From the NCBI RefSeq assembly GCF_018691265.1, contig NW_024881272.1, positions 20,697,323-20,761,322 of the forward strand: 64,000 nt of DNA. Direction: 5' to 3'. Origin of the DNA: Tyto alba (taxonomy: Eukaryota > Chordata > Aves > Strigiformes > Tytonidae). Positions within the stretch are counted from its first letter, which is position 1. Each line of letters opens with the position of its first letter. The position numbers and the translations under genes were made by a program. Positions 1 through 14,255 of the stretch are shown here, piece by piece. The notes beneath the pieces were generated by a model. The model ran no database searches and was not told the origin of the DNA. It saw only the letters and a program-made list of their open reading frames with translations.

Positions 1-3000
1 AAGCAGCTTGCATCATTTAGCTCTCCTCAGGCTTTGTTTTTCTGAATGTTAATCTTGAGAAATTTTGCCACTTCTTAGTCTATAACTGCAAAATCAGACT
101 AAAAGGAATAAGCAAAAACATCTAGAAAAAAGAAGCAAACACAGTAAGCAAGAGGAAAAGAGAAGAAAAAATTAACATTTAGCTCATTCAGATATTCTCC
201 AGCATCATCGCTTAAGCCCGAAACAGCAAGCTAGTATGCAAGGATAGTCATACCAAGTGTTTAAAACAAATATCCACCCCACCACTGTACATGGAAAATA
301 TAAACTGAACCTGATTAACAAAGTTATATTACTACAGCAATTTCTCCCCAAGGAAGTTTTAAGGAACATATTACAGGAAGACATATAGCTGAAGTCCAGC
401 TAGTAAATAGCTTTCCAATAATTATTTGCAATAAAATCTATTTCATATACTTTGTAGCATTTGAAGCATGCTCCCTTAGTTTCATAAAATGACCTGGAAG
501 ATGACAGATGTACCAATCTGTGTAACAGTAGCTGCTGATACCAAGGAAGTGTATCAAAACTATTTGCACAGCTATTACATTTTCAGTATTACAGTATTAT
601 CCTGAAGAATGTATTTGTATGTTTCATACAAAGTTTTGGATTTTCAGTTTCATTTAACAAAATTATATATGATTGAGAGAATGGTATTGGCTGAGCTGAT
701 CTAGTGCTTCTTCAGGGAACAATTCCAAAACTTTATGGGAGAGTGGGAGGGGGTTAATACTCTCAAAATGAGCAGTAGTTTTCCTAGCCTTTGTTCTTTT
801 ATACATCTTTAGGTAAAATACTTGTTTTTCTGCAATTTGTAATTCTTGAGTTATCTGAGTAAACAAAAGATGTATTCTGAGGTGAATTCCTTGGTTTCAC
901 AATCAGTGTTAATGACTTTCAGATGATTCTGCTTGTGAACTTTTATGCATGAGTTCATTCCTCGCCAAAGAGCAATACTGATACTGTACCTGCTTAGAAT
1001 TAGTAATAGGAGAGGGAGAAAAAGATAGGGATAACTAAAATCATTACTGGCATGTCTGCTCTGCGTGCATTGGTGTACAGCTGTACATTTTTCAGGGACA
1101 GATGGGCTTATTGAAATAAACAAATGCTGCAAAGTCCAATCAATACACACACAGAGAGAATAAAACACTTTAAAACGTTTTCTATTGAATTCCTGAGTCC
1201 AAAAAAGGCTTAAAATAAAAATGCACAGATGTACAAAATGGTACTTTTGATGTTCTTTTTTATAAAAGGGCTGACTTCTGTTATTCAGTCAAAGTGTCAA
1301 CATACACCGTGCAGCATAATTGAGAGAAATGTCAAGTACGGTACTCTCAATTTCTTTGTAATTTAATCAATAACACTCTTCTCTTAGGACAAAGCAATGC
1401 CTACCAAATTTGTCTAGAATTTTAGTTTTGTTGGAGATCCAACTGAATATCTCAATAGATTTTTTTTTTTTTTTGGTCTATACTTTGAGATGCAAAAAAG
1501 GAAGATTTCATTAAGTACTTTCTTATGAGGGTGGTGAATACAGAACTCAGATAAAGCTCAATCAGTATGTATGATCAGCAAAGCAGCTATGTATTTCCGG
1601 AAGCCAGAAAGAAACAGAGGAGCTCATAAACTGCATTTTGTACAAAGGTGACACCAACTCCAGTGTGTAAGAACTCCCATCTTTTATCACAAAACCTGGT
1701 ATGATTGCTGTTTGCAATCTCTCATGCACTGAAAGGTGTCACAGTGAGACATAGGAAATTTTGCAGTCTTGCAGTAACTGAAATTGATGGAAAGGAAAAG
1801 TAAGAATCATAACTGAACTTTGGTAGGAAGTGCTGTGATCACTAAAAACCTCCCTTCCTAGACACACAAAAGCCTATCCCACCTTCCTAACAAGTCTCCT
1901 GCTGGGACAGCTGCTATTTGCAAACTTAGTGATTTCAGTCATTCCGTACGTTTAGATATGGAGCACTGGAACAAGTAAGGGAGGAAAAAAATTAAACTTG
2001 ATAACTGGAGTTTATCAGGCATCAAAAAAAGAGACTTGGAAAAATACCAGGATAGGCTTTGTGGGACAGGGAAGAAAGATGATCAACAATCGAAAACTGT
2101 TACTGAAGCATAATGTGTTTTGAAATCAGACTTCAAAACTGATTTTAATAACTGGTAACCTCTTTGATAACTGTTGGTAATGACAGGTGATGCCTCTTAC
2201 AGTTCTGGAATTGGGCATAGTGTCATCACTGTACTTGCTGCAGCTGATAAACTCCAAAACTTATAGACTCAATTTGAAAGACAATTATCTAGAATCCCAA
2301 GTTATGACAGACACGGAACTACAGAATTCAAAGGCAGGCCAATGAAATTGACAGTAAACAAAAATAAACATTTTAGAAGTAGAATAACTACATGTTAGAG
2401 TACAGGGTAGGACGCGCTGTGGCACTATACTTCTGAAAACTGGAAAAGAAAAGATTCCTGTAGATAGCAATACTCAATCGGTAGAACATATCCACACTTC
2501 TCTTCCTAAAACAGCATAAAAAATTGTTTGAACATTATTTGCATTACACTGTTTCTCTATGAGCTAGCCTACTGGAACTGGAAACGCAACTTCTTGTCAT
2601 TTGACTGACCTCATGGTTTGGAATCAGATGCACTGCCCTCTTTCTGAGAATTTGGGAATGAAAACAGTGCTAAAGTAAAAGCGATCTTTGTGGAACAAAA
2701 CTTTGGTTAGATCAGGGTAAGACATCACTCCTCAAAAGTGGCAGGAGAAGAAAAGTTACAACAAGCCACTGCTACTACACACAGGAGGAATGGTACTAGG
2801 GATCACTGTATGCAGTAGGCTTCCAATCCTACAAATGGTACAGAAAAAAAAAAAAATCAGCAGGCAACCATTTCACAATGACACAGCAGAAATGAAGAAA
2901 AAACAGATGATCTGTGTTTGGCCTTTAACAACAGTGGAGGTTCAAAGTGGTGAAGCAGTACAGAGTAGTATTTCAGTTTAAGAAGTCTAAATTTTAAAAT

Positions 3001-4176
3001 TGTGCAGGAAACAGTATGGACAGTTTTGACATAGCTTTGCTTATGCCAGAACTCACTTCCTTCCTTTTTGGATATATACTGTCACCACAGTGTTTTTTGC
3101 ATCTCAGACTTGGCCTGTTTCCTGTACCAACAGAAAATGTGACTTTGGTTAAGGATTACTGCAGATCAAGAAATTCACGCTTAATAATAACTTAAGGGAA
3201 TGATCAGTGCATTGCTCAAATTCCATTGCAAACACAGCTATTTCTCTGTTGAGTTACGGGATGAGGGAGAAGTCACTGCAAAGAATGACCTTATAAGAAA
3301 GCAAAAGCAGTTAAAAGTGTCAAATCTGCAGAACTTTTATAAACATGCATACATGTCAATGAAAAAAAAAAAGCATCAATTATTGCAAGGAGATAATAAG
3401 TATGTCTAAAGTTACTGAATTCTGGCATTAGAAAGAATATTGTACAAAACTGCTGAAGTAACCATACCTTCAAAATTTTCTATCTCAATATGATTTCAGT
3501 ATTTACTTTGTCTTCAGTGAAAAATTCTGTTTTGGCAGCTGATTCAAGGCACAACTCATATTTTCTCTTTACATTAAAAGCGAACATTTTTTCCCTCACT
3601 CTTTTCCCCATTGCTTTTAAGAACCAAATTTGAGTAACTTGTTAATGAATTATTCACTCTGAATCTGCGTTCACTTATAATGCACCCCCTAAAGCACAGC
3701 GTCCTCTTAACAATGTCCCCCAACCGGGGCATTTACCTCGAAGTGTCAGTGTTGGGTTTTGATGTGCACCCAAAGTCACCACAGCAGCAGGTAGCCTTTC
3801 ACGTAGAACATGATTAAAATTGAAGTCAATTCCTGCTTTAGAAGTCTGTGAGCCAAGCCAATTTGTCAGCAACTGGTAGCGGGCAAAAGTACAAATTTCT
3901 ATCTGGCCTATTGAATAGCTAATTTGAGTTTGTTTTCTGGAAAAACAGTAGCTTTAAAAGCCAAACACTTAAGAACACAGACAGACACTTGGCCAGCATC
4001 ACACCATGGCTTCCTTCCACACTTCGTGAAGCTAATTGGAGGCCCTAGTCTGCAAGTGCTCTGCATGCATAATGGGTCCATGGGCCACAAACATATGCTT
4101 CTTTTCCATGTAACAGCACTCCAGCTTTAATTGGAGGGCCAGAGGAAGTGAGCAAGAATAAAAAGATTATACTTAC
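1..4176 (-). other. ADGRL2 intron downstream of the second lectin exon, partial
   Basis: This part starts with GTAAGT at 4176 and runs off the low-coordinate end. I searched it for the reverse complement of the 15-nt KVEQK microexon and for olfactomedin-domain sequence and saw neither, so both probably lie beyond the window. The rest is AT-rich unique sequence with a 15-T run at 1460-1474 and scattered frames under 105 codons that look like chance. Confidence 0.8.
1460..1474 (+). repeat. Poly-T run
   Basis: Fifteen consecutive T. Confidence 0.9.
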
Positions 4177-4286
4177 TGTAAGGAACACATTCATACTGAA
4201 CTTCTAGATATTTGTATGTTCCAGGACAAGGATCAGGAAACACATCTGACCCAGTAACTACAATACACTGTGTTCGGTTGTTGCAC
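4177..4286 (-). CDS. ADGRL2: ADGRL2 (latrophilin-2) coding exon: last third of the SUEL lectin domain, ending at splice site A
   Basis: The first G completes the Arg codon begun in the previous exon (AG|G). It is followed by [30 protein letters not shown] and YECVPY, then a single A that opens the next codon, giving 110 nt. The exon supplies the remaining four of the eight SUEL cysteines, an N-linked glycosylation sequon (NRT), and the [14 protein letters not shown] block. The Gly and Lys of GTYK correspond to residues reported to contact rhamnose in latrophilin-1. The acceptor is strong (pyrimidine-rich, ending CATTACAG) and the donor is ACA|GTAAGT. In the family this junction is the alternative site A: the next codon becomes Lys when a 15-nt microexon (KVEQK) is included, or Ile when it is skipped. 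Phase 1 at this edge is compatible with both. No microexon is visible in the remaining 4.2 kb downstream. Reading frame, splice sites and homology agree, so I am very sure of the exon. Confidence 0.96.
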
Positions 4287-4320
4287 CTGTAATGGGAGAA
4301 GAAAGCAAGTTAATTAATTT
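4287..4320 (-). other. 3' splice site of the second lectin exon
   Basis: The minus strand shows a conventional acceptor: a TTAAC branch-like sequence with its adenine about 25 nt from the exon, then a C/T-rich stretch and CATTACAG immediately before the exon. It contrasts with the atypical, extended acceptor of the preceding exon. Confidence 0.85.
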
Positions 4321-7300
4321 AAAATTTGATATAATTTGCAAGTTCATACTAAAGTACTATATGCAGCGCTAACTCTCTTCACACTTGGGCAGTCCAATCC
4401 ATAAGACAACAAAGTTAATTAACACTAGATCAGTCAAAGTCCATAAATAAGGCTTCAAGACAATATTTCAGTTCAGGTTTCATACTTTTAAATTTGGAGA
4501 TCGATGGCGTCTCAAATGTCACTCATTCCCACTGGTAGACATAGCTGTCCCAAATATGTACTGATTTGATACTACTGTTCATTAAAATCAAAGCAAAATG
4601 CAAAGATGATACAAAATGAAAAAATGTGTAATTTAGAATAATGTACAATAACACAAATGAGCAATTCCTTCCACCTTTGAAGATATACATACTGCTGAAT
4701 GGTTTTACATCTCAGAGAGATTTTTGCTGTGACTCAAGGAATTTATTTTGGTTGGAAGAGTTATTGTAGACAATGAGGATTAGCATTTCCATTTTAATGA
4801 TTTTAGGAGCAATTGGTGGACTGTAAGCTTCCTCTGATAGGTTACAGGAAGAGGTAAAGAATGACCGTCTGAGGAAATAAGAAAAACAGTTAAAAGAAGA
4901 ACTGAAAGAAAATTGATTAAAATGTATTTTAGAGGAGACTAAATACTGAAACATATATATGATTTGCTTAACAATGGAAACCAATGCACCTTGATACAAC
5001 GAACTTTATTATAATGCCTCTAACCATGAGGGTCTATTGAAAGTAATGTTTGATGATTTATATTTTTTTTAAAATAACAATAGTAAAGAGATTTTAGACT
5101 ACTATTGATTTTTCCAGAAAAAAAAAGAAAAAAGCTTGGAAGTTAGAAGTGGAAAAACAATCACCCAACCCTGAAGTGATGATCAAAATGTAATACAGAA
5201 AAAATATTCAGAAGGAAGTGAAAGGAAAAAAAGAGGTGGTCAGGGAGTTTGGTGACTAAAAGAAAAAGAGCTTGGCTGAACTTCTCAGAGGTTAGTTTTG
5301 TTTGTCAGCAAACTGAATAACAGAAGTCTGAACTTAAGTAATAGTCTAGCCTCTGACTCCAGCTGTACATCAACTTCTCTATTTCCCTACCACTTCCTAC
5401 ACTCCCTGAATACCACATCCCAAGATAAAATAATCTATCTCGTATCAGCGGCTTTCCACAGCTGTACATTGCCAACAGGTATAAGAATAATTCACGCTAC
5501 CCCATAAAAGGTAGAGCAAGCACATTTGAAGAACTCTGATATAAATCACTTTCCTTTTTATATACTAATCAAACTAGCACAGAGCTGGTCAGGACATGTG
5601 ACTTGCTGAGCAAAACTCAGGAACATCAAATCTTCTGACTTTATCAGTTAATTCTTTTCTTTTTCCTTTTTTATTTTTTTTAAGCTACTTATTCCTAGCC
5701 TCATAAGCCTCATAATTGCAGATCTAATTGGAAATAGCCAGGGATTTCTGTATATATGCACAACCAGGGATACAGATAGATGGTGAGGAATTCACCTGTC
5801 ACCTCTGTGCTGCTTGTGGCAGTGACTTTCCAGAGACACAGGCAGGTTCCCTGTACAGGCATCGCACAGGTAATGCCGCACCACTCCCAACAGCGCTGTT
5901 ACTCAGTGCAACAGCTCGCGCGGTATACCAGTCTCTGGAACAAGCATGATGCATCCAACGGCTTTCAGACCCATCCCAAAATATGCACCCAACTGGCAGA
6001 GAAAATCACTGTACTGAACCTGCAACACTGAAAATGTACTAATACCACTTTTTTGTACTCACATGAAGGTCCAAGTGTTGTGCTTGTGTGTGCTGTGTAG
6101 GAGGAGGCTGTAGAAGCAGAAGGCAGCAATACAGCCCATAATCTCATAAGCCTCTCTGTTATAACCCCTGTAACAGGGTTTTTTATGCCCCACACCTCAG
6201 GCCAGACCAACCACCATAAGAAAATCTTAGATATAAGATTTTGTAATTAATTTCTTTAAATTTCATTCTGTTTCTTGAACAAAAACCTTATGCTGAAGTC
6301 AAAATAATTCCTGCAAGAAGATTTTGTGTAGTGCATCATTCAGTATAATAGTTTCCACAACTTTGAGCTGTATGAAAATTTCATTTTACACTTGAGTGAG
6401 CAGCAATTAAGAGAAAAATATTGATTTATTATGAAATAAAATGGATATATATTGGGAGAAATCGCTTGAGAATGAAACTGATGAAGGTCATACTTAGCTG
6501 TGGGAAAAAAAAAAAAGGTTCTACTAGCAGTATTTGTAAATCTTAGGAAAAAGATGGACTCTTGTTTCCCTATGAAAAGTTGTTTTCTTCCCTTTCATTT
6601 TCCCCCAGTGAACAACTCGTAATGTGGCCATCAGTCAGGAAACTGAGAGAAACTTCATGCTAGCTTATACCAAAAGGATGCATAATAATCATTCTGAAAA
6701 AAAAAAAAAGGCTGTGTTTTCTTTGTACAGTAAGTGCCAGTGTCAAACTACACATATTGAGTGGTGTTTACAAGTTGTTGACCTTCTAAAAACTTCCGAC
6801 TGTTTATTCATGCAAGATTTCTCCCACTGTGCATACAGTCACCTTTTGCTTACCTTTGCCCAAATTGGAGGAGACCCCAATTCCAAAACAATGAGCTATG
6901 CCCACTTCTGCAGTATACATCAGTGCTACAAAGCACACCACCACATCCTCAAGAAGCACAATTACTTGGATAACTAAATTAATAGAAGGACTCGTGCTTT
7001 AAACTGTAGGTTTTTACATTCGAATCACTGATTTTGCTGCATTGCTGGTTGCATTTTCTAAAACCTGAGTAATTTTCTTATAAGGTTATGATTTTCATGC
7101 ACTTCTAAGATTTCAATTTAATTTGATTAATTTGTTTACATTTGAAAAAGCAACATTCAGGTAACTGCTATATAGTTAGTGGTCATATTTCAATTCCAGT
7201 GAAACGTTCAAAAAAACCCAACAGCAGTTACAGCAGCTATCAATCCCAATTCATGGGTTTCAGAAAAGAGATGAAGTGTAAGTGGACCTTGTAGAGGTAG

Positions 7301-9799
7301 TTCTGAGACAAGTAATTCAGGGAATTCACTGAGATTTGTTCTCTGCATAAATGAAAGTCTTCTGTCTGCTGCACTGTTTTTTACCCCTGTAAAACCAGGA
7401 ATACTAACTTCTCTGTTAGTTACTGGCCTACAGTTCTGCTGTTGCATGCAAAGACCATTTTACAAACTGATAAAGGTTTCGGTTGAGCTTCTCTGACACA
7501 AGAAGCATTGAATTCTGTGGTATATTGGGCAAAAGATACTCCACTCTCCATAAAAAAGCACTAAACAACAGACTATCCCACATGGCTACAGATTATCAAA
7601 GCTACTGCATCACTGCCACAGCAAAGCTTCATAATTTTGAGACTTAGAAACACTGTGTCCGAAGAGGAGGCTATTACACTGTTACAGACTTCAACTCAAT
7701 CCTATGACACATTTTCATTTCTCTTTGTAATTGGCAAGCCCTATCTGAATGTGGGCACTTCATGGGATTCTCCAAAACAAGACTATAGTGGAAATAAAGT
7801 TCCTGGACATTTGCAAAATTGGCCTACACACCATCAGGGAAAAATAATAAATCCAAACCTCAAAAACCTTCACTGGTAATTAAATAGAAATCCCCTATTC
7901 ATTTCAATCAAAGTTATTTTTTCTGCATAAAATACTGTTAGTTTAGTCCATCTATTGAAACTCTTCTACAATTGTTCCAATGGAAACATGATACCAACTA
8001 GCTCTAATTTCTGCAAATTTAATAAGTCAAATCACAAATACTTTAGTGGTTCAGTTTCTGTAATACAGTGTTTAAATTTTCTGTAAGTTTTAATTACCAT
8101 TTAAGTGTTCCGTAATCTACTTAACTGCATACTTGCCTAGCATATGTCAAAATATGCAAATTCTCAGGTTTTTATGTACAATCTTAAAATTCATACAATC
8201 TCACACTGAGACATGTTCTAAGACATTCATGGTATTCACAAAGATTTATGATACAATGTCTTTGTCATTTACCAGAAAATAAAGCAGATCTGCAAAGAAC
8301 TCTATACAAATTCAATAACAGTTGATTTTGGAAAGGTAATATATGAATTAAATTTCAAACCCTACTTAGGAAAAGACTAACTGTAGCACTGAAGGAAAGG
8401 TAATTCAGGTTCCTGTGCTAGTAGTAGCAAGAGTTTTGTAAGGGGAAATGTAGTTAGTATCACTATTCTCATGAACACAAGGAGCAATTGTGTACTCTAA
8501 CAGTCGTTTCCTCAGGATTTTAGTATGAATGAAGAAAGGTTACATTTTCATAATGCAGAAGCATCACATAGAGTAATCTAAAAATCAAATGGAGTGTTTA
8601 ATTAACAGTTACAGTGCAATGTCTGAACTCCTTTCACCTCAGGAAGAAGACTGTGCAAATGAGGAATGGCCCTTTCACATTTCAGATGAATTCAAAAAAA
8701 AGGAAAGTAAAGCAGCTCCAGCAGGGCTGTTAGCAAGTATATTCTGCTCATGGTGTAGCCATGTCCCCGCTGCATCCATCCCTTTCTGTGCTCAGCTTTA
8801 AGGACAGCTGTACTTTCCATGATAATTTGTTTGCATTTCAACTCTAATCTTGACTTGTACAATTCCCAACAAATTGCTTTTGCTCTTTTTTATTATCTTA
8901 TGCTCATTACTGCACTTTTTCCACATGCAATGTATGGAGATGAGATTCCATGTGCAATCTATTGTGTGAGGTGTTTTAATCAATAATCTTGTTCTGCTGA
9001 TTAAGCAGGGGCTTCTGTTTTGGCAAGATAACATTAGTTTCTCCTGTCATGCTCCAAAAGCTATTGGGAATCTTCAGCAGATCATTAGATATGCTACAAT
9101 AAAGCTTTGGTACATTCTCTTTTCTTTCTTAAATTACCTCTTCACTGTCCTATCATTCCCCGTCACCGCTGGCACTGCATTATTATTACAGCTCCCCTGA
9201 AACTTGCACTAGAGCTATGTCTCCAGGCCATAGGATGCCATTTTCAATTGAAGCTTCTGCTTGAAAATATAAATTAAGAAAATTTCATTATCTCCTGCCA
9301 AGGGCCATTATTCACCACTGTTCTAAGGAAGATTAAAAATGCAAAATCTATGGACTTGAACAAATACTCCAGCACTAAAATGCAAAACACAGTGTATCAT
9401 GACTGGACCAGAAAGTGGAGTACTGGAATCTGAGAAGCAGATTCTAAAAAGATGTTAGCATTACATGGATCAAACCAATTGACTGAGGGAAGAGGTCATC
9501 TTTATGGGTAAGTCACCTCAGTCACATAAAGATGCATACAGTTCCTTTCCAGGTGGTTCTCGCAGTTTGCAAAATTAAGATATATAGGAAATAATGTCCA
9601 CATTACAATTTATCCTCCAAATGCTTTTGTTCTGCATACGTAACTTTGACAAAGACAGTAACATAATAGAAACATCATGTTGTTTTGAAAAGGATATGGG
9701 TTAACGTCTAGCCAGAAATGGGCTATCAGAATAAATTTGAGTAATCCTAATGCTGCATTTCAGTGAACAGAGTGCTTCATTAAGGTAATTACTTCACTT
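4321..9799. other. Intronic sequence, no gene seen
   Basis: AT-rich single-copy-looking DNA. It includes a somewhat GC-richer patch at 5745-5960 and short A runs (for example near 6506 and 6700). Frames on both strands are short, lack recognisable domains, and have composition no different from the surroundings. Confidence 0.6.
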
Positions 9800-9816
9800 A
9801 AAAAAAAAAAAAAAAA
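9800..9816 (+). repeat. Poly-A run
   Basis: Seventeen consecutive A. No retroposed sequence or AATAAA signal suitably placed before it was recognised. Confidence 0.9.
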
Positions 9817-12800
9817 GGAAAAAATAAGATATAGTATAGAGCCGTGTTTAACAAATAAAATTAATTTTTAATAAAATTGCCAATACATTTAAAAAAATCT
9901 ATCTTGGTATGTTTTGAAACTTTTAAGTCAGATCTGAAAATATCTCTCTTTCAGCATATTGACTAAATACTTAAAAGCTAGCACGATGACATGTTCCTGC
10001 GTATCGCCTGCAGCAACCTGCTTAAACACCACTTGAAGCACGTAAACCTCGAATTGTAGCACCACATACTCCATATGGTCTTCTTGTTCCTTATTCACCC
10101 TGGGTGAGCTGCAGTCTGAGTAAAAAGAGATGGGTATGTGGGATGACTACACTTCATGTATTGACTTTAAAAAGCAGCATATTTTAAATTGAAAAATTGC
10201 TGAAACTCTTTACCCAGAGTAAATGGCTGCCTTTACACATGTATTCCTAGTGGTCTACAACTGTCACGTGAGACGTGCTTCTGCTTTTGTATGCGTATTC
10301 ACTAGATCTGCACTCCTGTTATTAAACTCAAAGTTACATATGTATGAAGATGTCAGATATTGATTAAATGGTATGTTTTATTAATTTGGTCTTAGAAGGT
10401 ATGTGCAAAACTTACATATAAAATAGTCGGAGAGCGGAGATTTTATTTTAGGGGTGTATAGATACATAGGTATGCACATACACATACTACAGTAGATAAA
10501 ATTATTTAAAGGAAGGTATTTAAATTCTGAGTTTCAAATTCACCTCACAAGAAATACGTTATTACATACTGAAACCTAATGAGTCAGCAAATTGTGCCTA
10601 ACCGAAGACTGAAAAAAAGACCTGCCAACAAAACCCAGCCTTGCTACAAAGCCCCGATGTGAAGCAGCACTGGCCAGACACGCCTGCAATATCCACAGAG
10701 CTCCAGCAACCGCAGCGGCAGTAGCACAACCCTACCCATGCAGGAAAGGGTGAGAGCACACATCCCTACAGAGCCACGCTTCCTTGAAGACGGACATAAA
10801 ATCCTGCAACTGGCTTTTTAAAAACCCAGGATGTCACACTGGCAATTTTGCTTATTCATGTATGATTTTTCTAAAAATTGTTTTCAAGTTAGAATCCCTA
10901 AAACTATTATGGGGGAATGAGCATGCGAAAAGAAAATAGTACCACCTTGCTCAAAGGGAAAACAGATTTAGTGTTCTGTGGTGGCAGTTTTCATAACCAA
11001 AGAAAAAAATAGGAGATATGTGAGCATGTATGAAAGTAGAATTTGGCCATAAGAATTGTGTCTATATACTGGAGATCTTTCTGTGACCACTAAAGCAGTA
11101 AGGCATGCTGGAAATTGGCTTGAAAATTCACAACCAAGCCTTGGGATTTTCTATGCACTTGGCAATGTGCACCACTACAGCAATAAACGTGATGGCTTTG
11201 GCTGAAAAATATTTGGGGCAGAAAAATCTGAGAAAACTGTTTCTATTTTCTTTTTAAATATAACATGAATGATTTGTTGAATCTTCCTAATTACTGAGTA
11301 AACATGACATAAGGAAGCTAATAGTGTATAATTAATTTTGTAGAAGAAGGTGTAGCATAGCATTGTTTCCATTTGCCCAATAAATATGTAATAATATTTA
11401 ACTGTGCTTTCTTTATACAATGTAATCTTGTGGGAGTCTAAGGTACACATTAAGGATGAAAACTCCAAATAGACAATAAAATACAACAGAAAATATGCAA
11501 CTCCCACAAGCCCTTTCTTAGGATTACCCAGTCTGATTCACTATCAATGAATATGTATCAGACTTGTATGGCAAAGTAATTTAACAGAGTATTTATTGCT
11601 TTCAATCTCTTCTTACAATTTTAATATATTTAGTTATGACCCATTTGCCTTTTAGTATTTAAGATCTCTACGCTCAAAGGAATCACTGTTAAAAAGACAA
11701 ATCTTCTCACCCACATCTAAGACACTGGAAATATTTTTTTCTTGTTACAATTTATACTTGTTCCAGTACTTTGTTTACTGATGTAAACATTATTATTACG
11801 GGGTTATAAAATTGGGGGGGGAAGGAAGAAAAAGAAAAAAAAAAAAAAAAAAGGAAAAGTAAATGTAGATTCCAATGGAATACATAATTCCTGCATTCTC
11901 TCAGTAAATTTTAAGTGCTTTTATAATCCATCTTTCTATCCCCACTAATTTCTACCACATATATGAAAGGCCTAGCAGAACTACCAGAGCCTGTGAGGAG
12001 ATGACTGTAAAGCAAGGACAGGAAAACTAGGTATCAAAAGATGCAATGAAGTATGCCAAGTAACTGGAACAATCTCCTGGTGAGGTTTGTATAGGTGCAA
12101 ACTCAAACCTTTTAACAGTATGAAGCAGAAAAGACCTGCTTTTTAGAGAAAATGTTTCTAATGCAACCCCACATGAGGAAGAAGAAATGGAAATAAAGTC
12201 ATATTCATAATTTTGTCATATTAGTTATGAGCATACGTATTTGCAAGCAAAATGCAGCATGGGATTACAGGCAGTGTATGTTTTAGGACACCAACTAAAC
12301 CAAGCAGATCCACACTGCTGAAAAGTAATCAGTTCAGAAGATGCAATTAAATGTTTCACCATTTACACAAAATAAATAGCCTGCAGCTATGCTTATTTAC
12401 TAATGAAAACTTTAGTAGTGCAGCATTGTAATATCTGAGCAATTTATACAGATTATTCACACTGAATGAGCGTGAGTGCAACATCACGCCTTATGGATTG
12501 AGCAAATTTCAGGGGAGAAGCGTAGAGTTGGGTAATAATATCAGAGCTTTATGAAGGGGCATTTATTTCTGAGGCACAGTGCTAGAGCAAAACATATAGA
12601 AAATCCAAGTGAAAATCCTGAAGCACAGTGTCTGATCCTAAGGCATAAGGCTGCAACAGACTTGCAGGAGAAGAGACTCCCAGGTAGAGAGCGCAGGATA
12701 AGAGTAAAAACCCTTTAAAACTCCTCTTTGCAGCACTGTCAATCTTTTTCATCCATGGCTTGGCATGCAGCATATTCATAATGTAGTAAAAAATTCTGCA

Positions 12801-14212
12801 ACTTAAGACCACTTCTGAGTGATTATTAAATTAGTAACTTGAAGAATTACAATACTGAACACTTGTATCTTTATCCTTCATGTTAATTTGCAGAGATCTT
12901 GAACATATTCTAAACATCACCAACTGTGATTACTAAAATAAGGTATTTCAAATGACAGGTGCGATTTGTTACTGCAACTTCTGAAACGTAGAAGCCTTCG
13001 TACACTCCTAATGTTCACTCTTTGACTGGACCTCCAGATCAGTTCAATGCAAATTCAGCTTGAGTCACTATGGGTCTCCTGAGTTTAACACAGCTCTTCT
13101 GTTTGCAGAAATGCATATTCACCACAAATGTATCTTAGCTCCAACAGGAAAGTAAGACTTACTAATTTCCATAATTGGCTGCCAAGGCAACATGATTTCA
13201 TATGGCCCTTTGGTTTCTCCCTACAATGGACAGGATGAGGACATGAGGACAATTTAAAATGGGGGGGTGTGGTGGGGGCAACCCTAACTGAACTTTAACA
13301 CATGCACTCCCCTAGAATAATTAAAAATATTATAGCCCGTATCAATTAGGAGCAATTATTTATAAAAATGTTAACCTGTTGCAGTTTGCACATAGAAAAA
13401 CGATCACGTTTTTAACAAGGGAAATGGGAAATCGCTACGGGATGCCCTACTTAGATTAAATTAGCAAGAAACTTGTTATCAGGCCATATAAAAGATACCC
13501 CACAGTAAGACATGACCTTGCAGAACCTTGGAGCCAATCTGCGATTTTTTCCCCCCTGTAACCTTTCCTAATTATCTGCAAAGTTACAGACCCTTTTGTG
13601 GCAGGTTATTTTTCTGTGAATAGTGAGGGGTTTTGGGCTTTTAAATATTTAATTAGTCTTCTGATATGAGAATTGTTGCACATGCCAACTGCTTCGATTT
13701 TCAAACTGTGTTCATCCTAATTATGTTCAGATTTAGATTGGTCATCCCAAACCTCTCACTCTTGTAATTATTTACTCCTTAAAGATCATTCAGTGGAGAA
13801 ATATTTTTCACCCTTATGGCTCTTTCTTTCCACAAATGGCTTTTCTGGTCCGTTAATTACCCACTCAGAGGATTAGAGTTTGTAATAATGCAAGAGATCC
13901 TGCATGTAAGATGAGTTTTACAGGGTGAAAAAGAATAAATTGTTTTTTGTAAACTTGCCTCAGGGAATATCCCCTTTTTGGGTTATAATTTTCATCAACA
14001 GAGGCCATGTGCCCACCACTGTATATCTACCAGTTCCACAGGGCTAGAGAGTGACTCATTTCTACAGTTCAACAGAACTCGAAGCAAAATGCTGAGCAAG
14101 AGCCTGAAAGGCAACTTGGCTATTTTATGAGATTTATAAAATCACAATCTGCTAGCAAGATGGTATGGTTCTTTTTCTCGTGACTTTTAATGCAGATTTC
14201 ATGGCTTTAAAG
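9817..14212. other. Intronic sequence, no gene seen; possible conserved non-coding stretch at its end
   Basis: Mostly AT-rich unique sequence. A moderately GC-rich patch lies at about 10620-10800 without a usable frame. From about 13320 to 13990 the text is free of simple repeats and rich in ATTA/TAAT-type core motifs, a texture typical of developmental non-coding elements. This is an impression that only alignment can test. Confidence 0.45.
11814..11852 (+). repeat. G8 followed by purine-rich and poly-A tract
   Basis: Eight G, then a GGAAGAAAAAG-type purine stretch, then 18 A. The run is about 39 nt of uninterrupted purines. Confidence 0.9.
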
Positions 14213-14213
14213 T

Positions 14214-14246
<33 letters not shown>

Positions 14247-14255
14247 GTGTATGTA
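14213..14255 (+). repeat. (TA)n-(TG)n compound microsatellite
   Basis: About eight TA units pass into GTATG and then about nine TG units. It is likely polymorphic. Confidence 0.95.

Noticed and set aside
5728..5949. Frame with CHLCAAC and a downstream YRHRTG, slightly like a zinc finger
   Set aside because: Cysteine and histidine spacing does not fit a C2H2 or other standard finger, and there is no linker, repeat or coding context.
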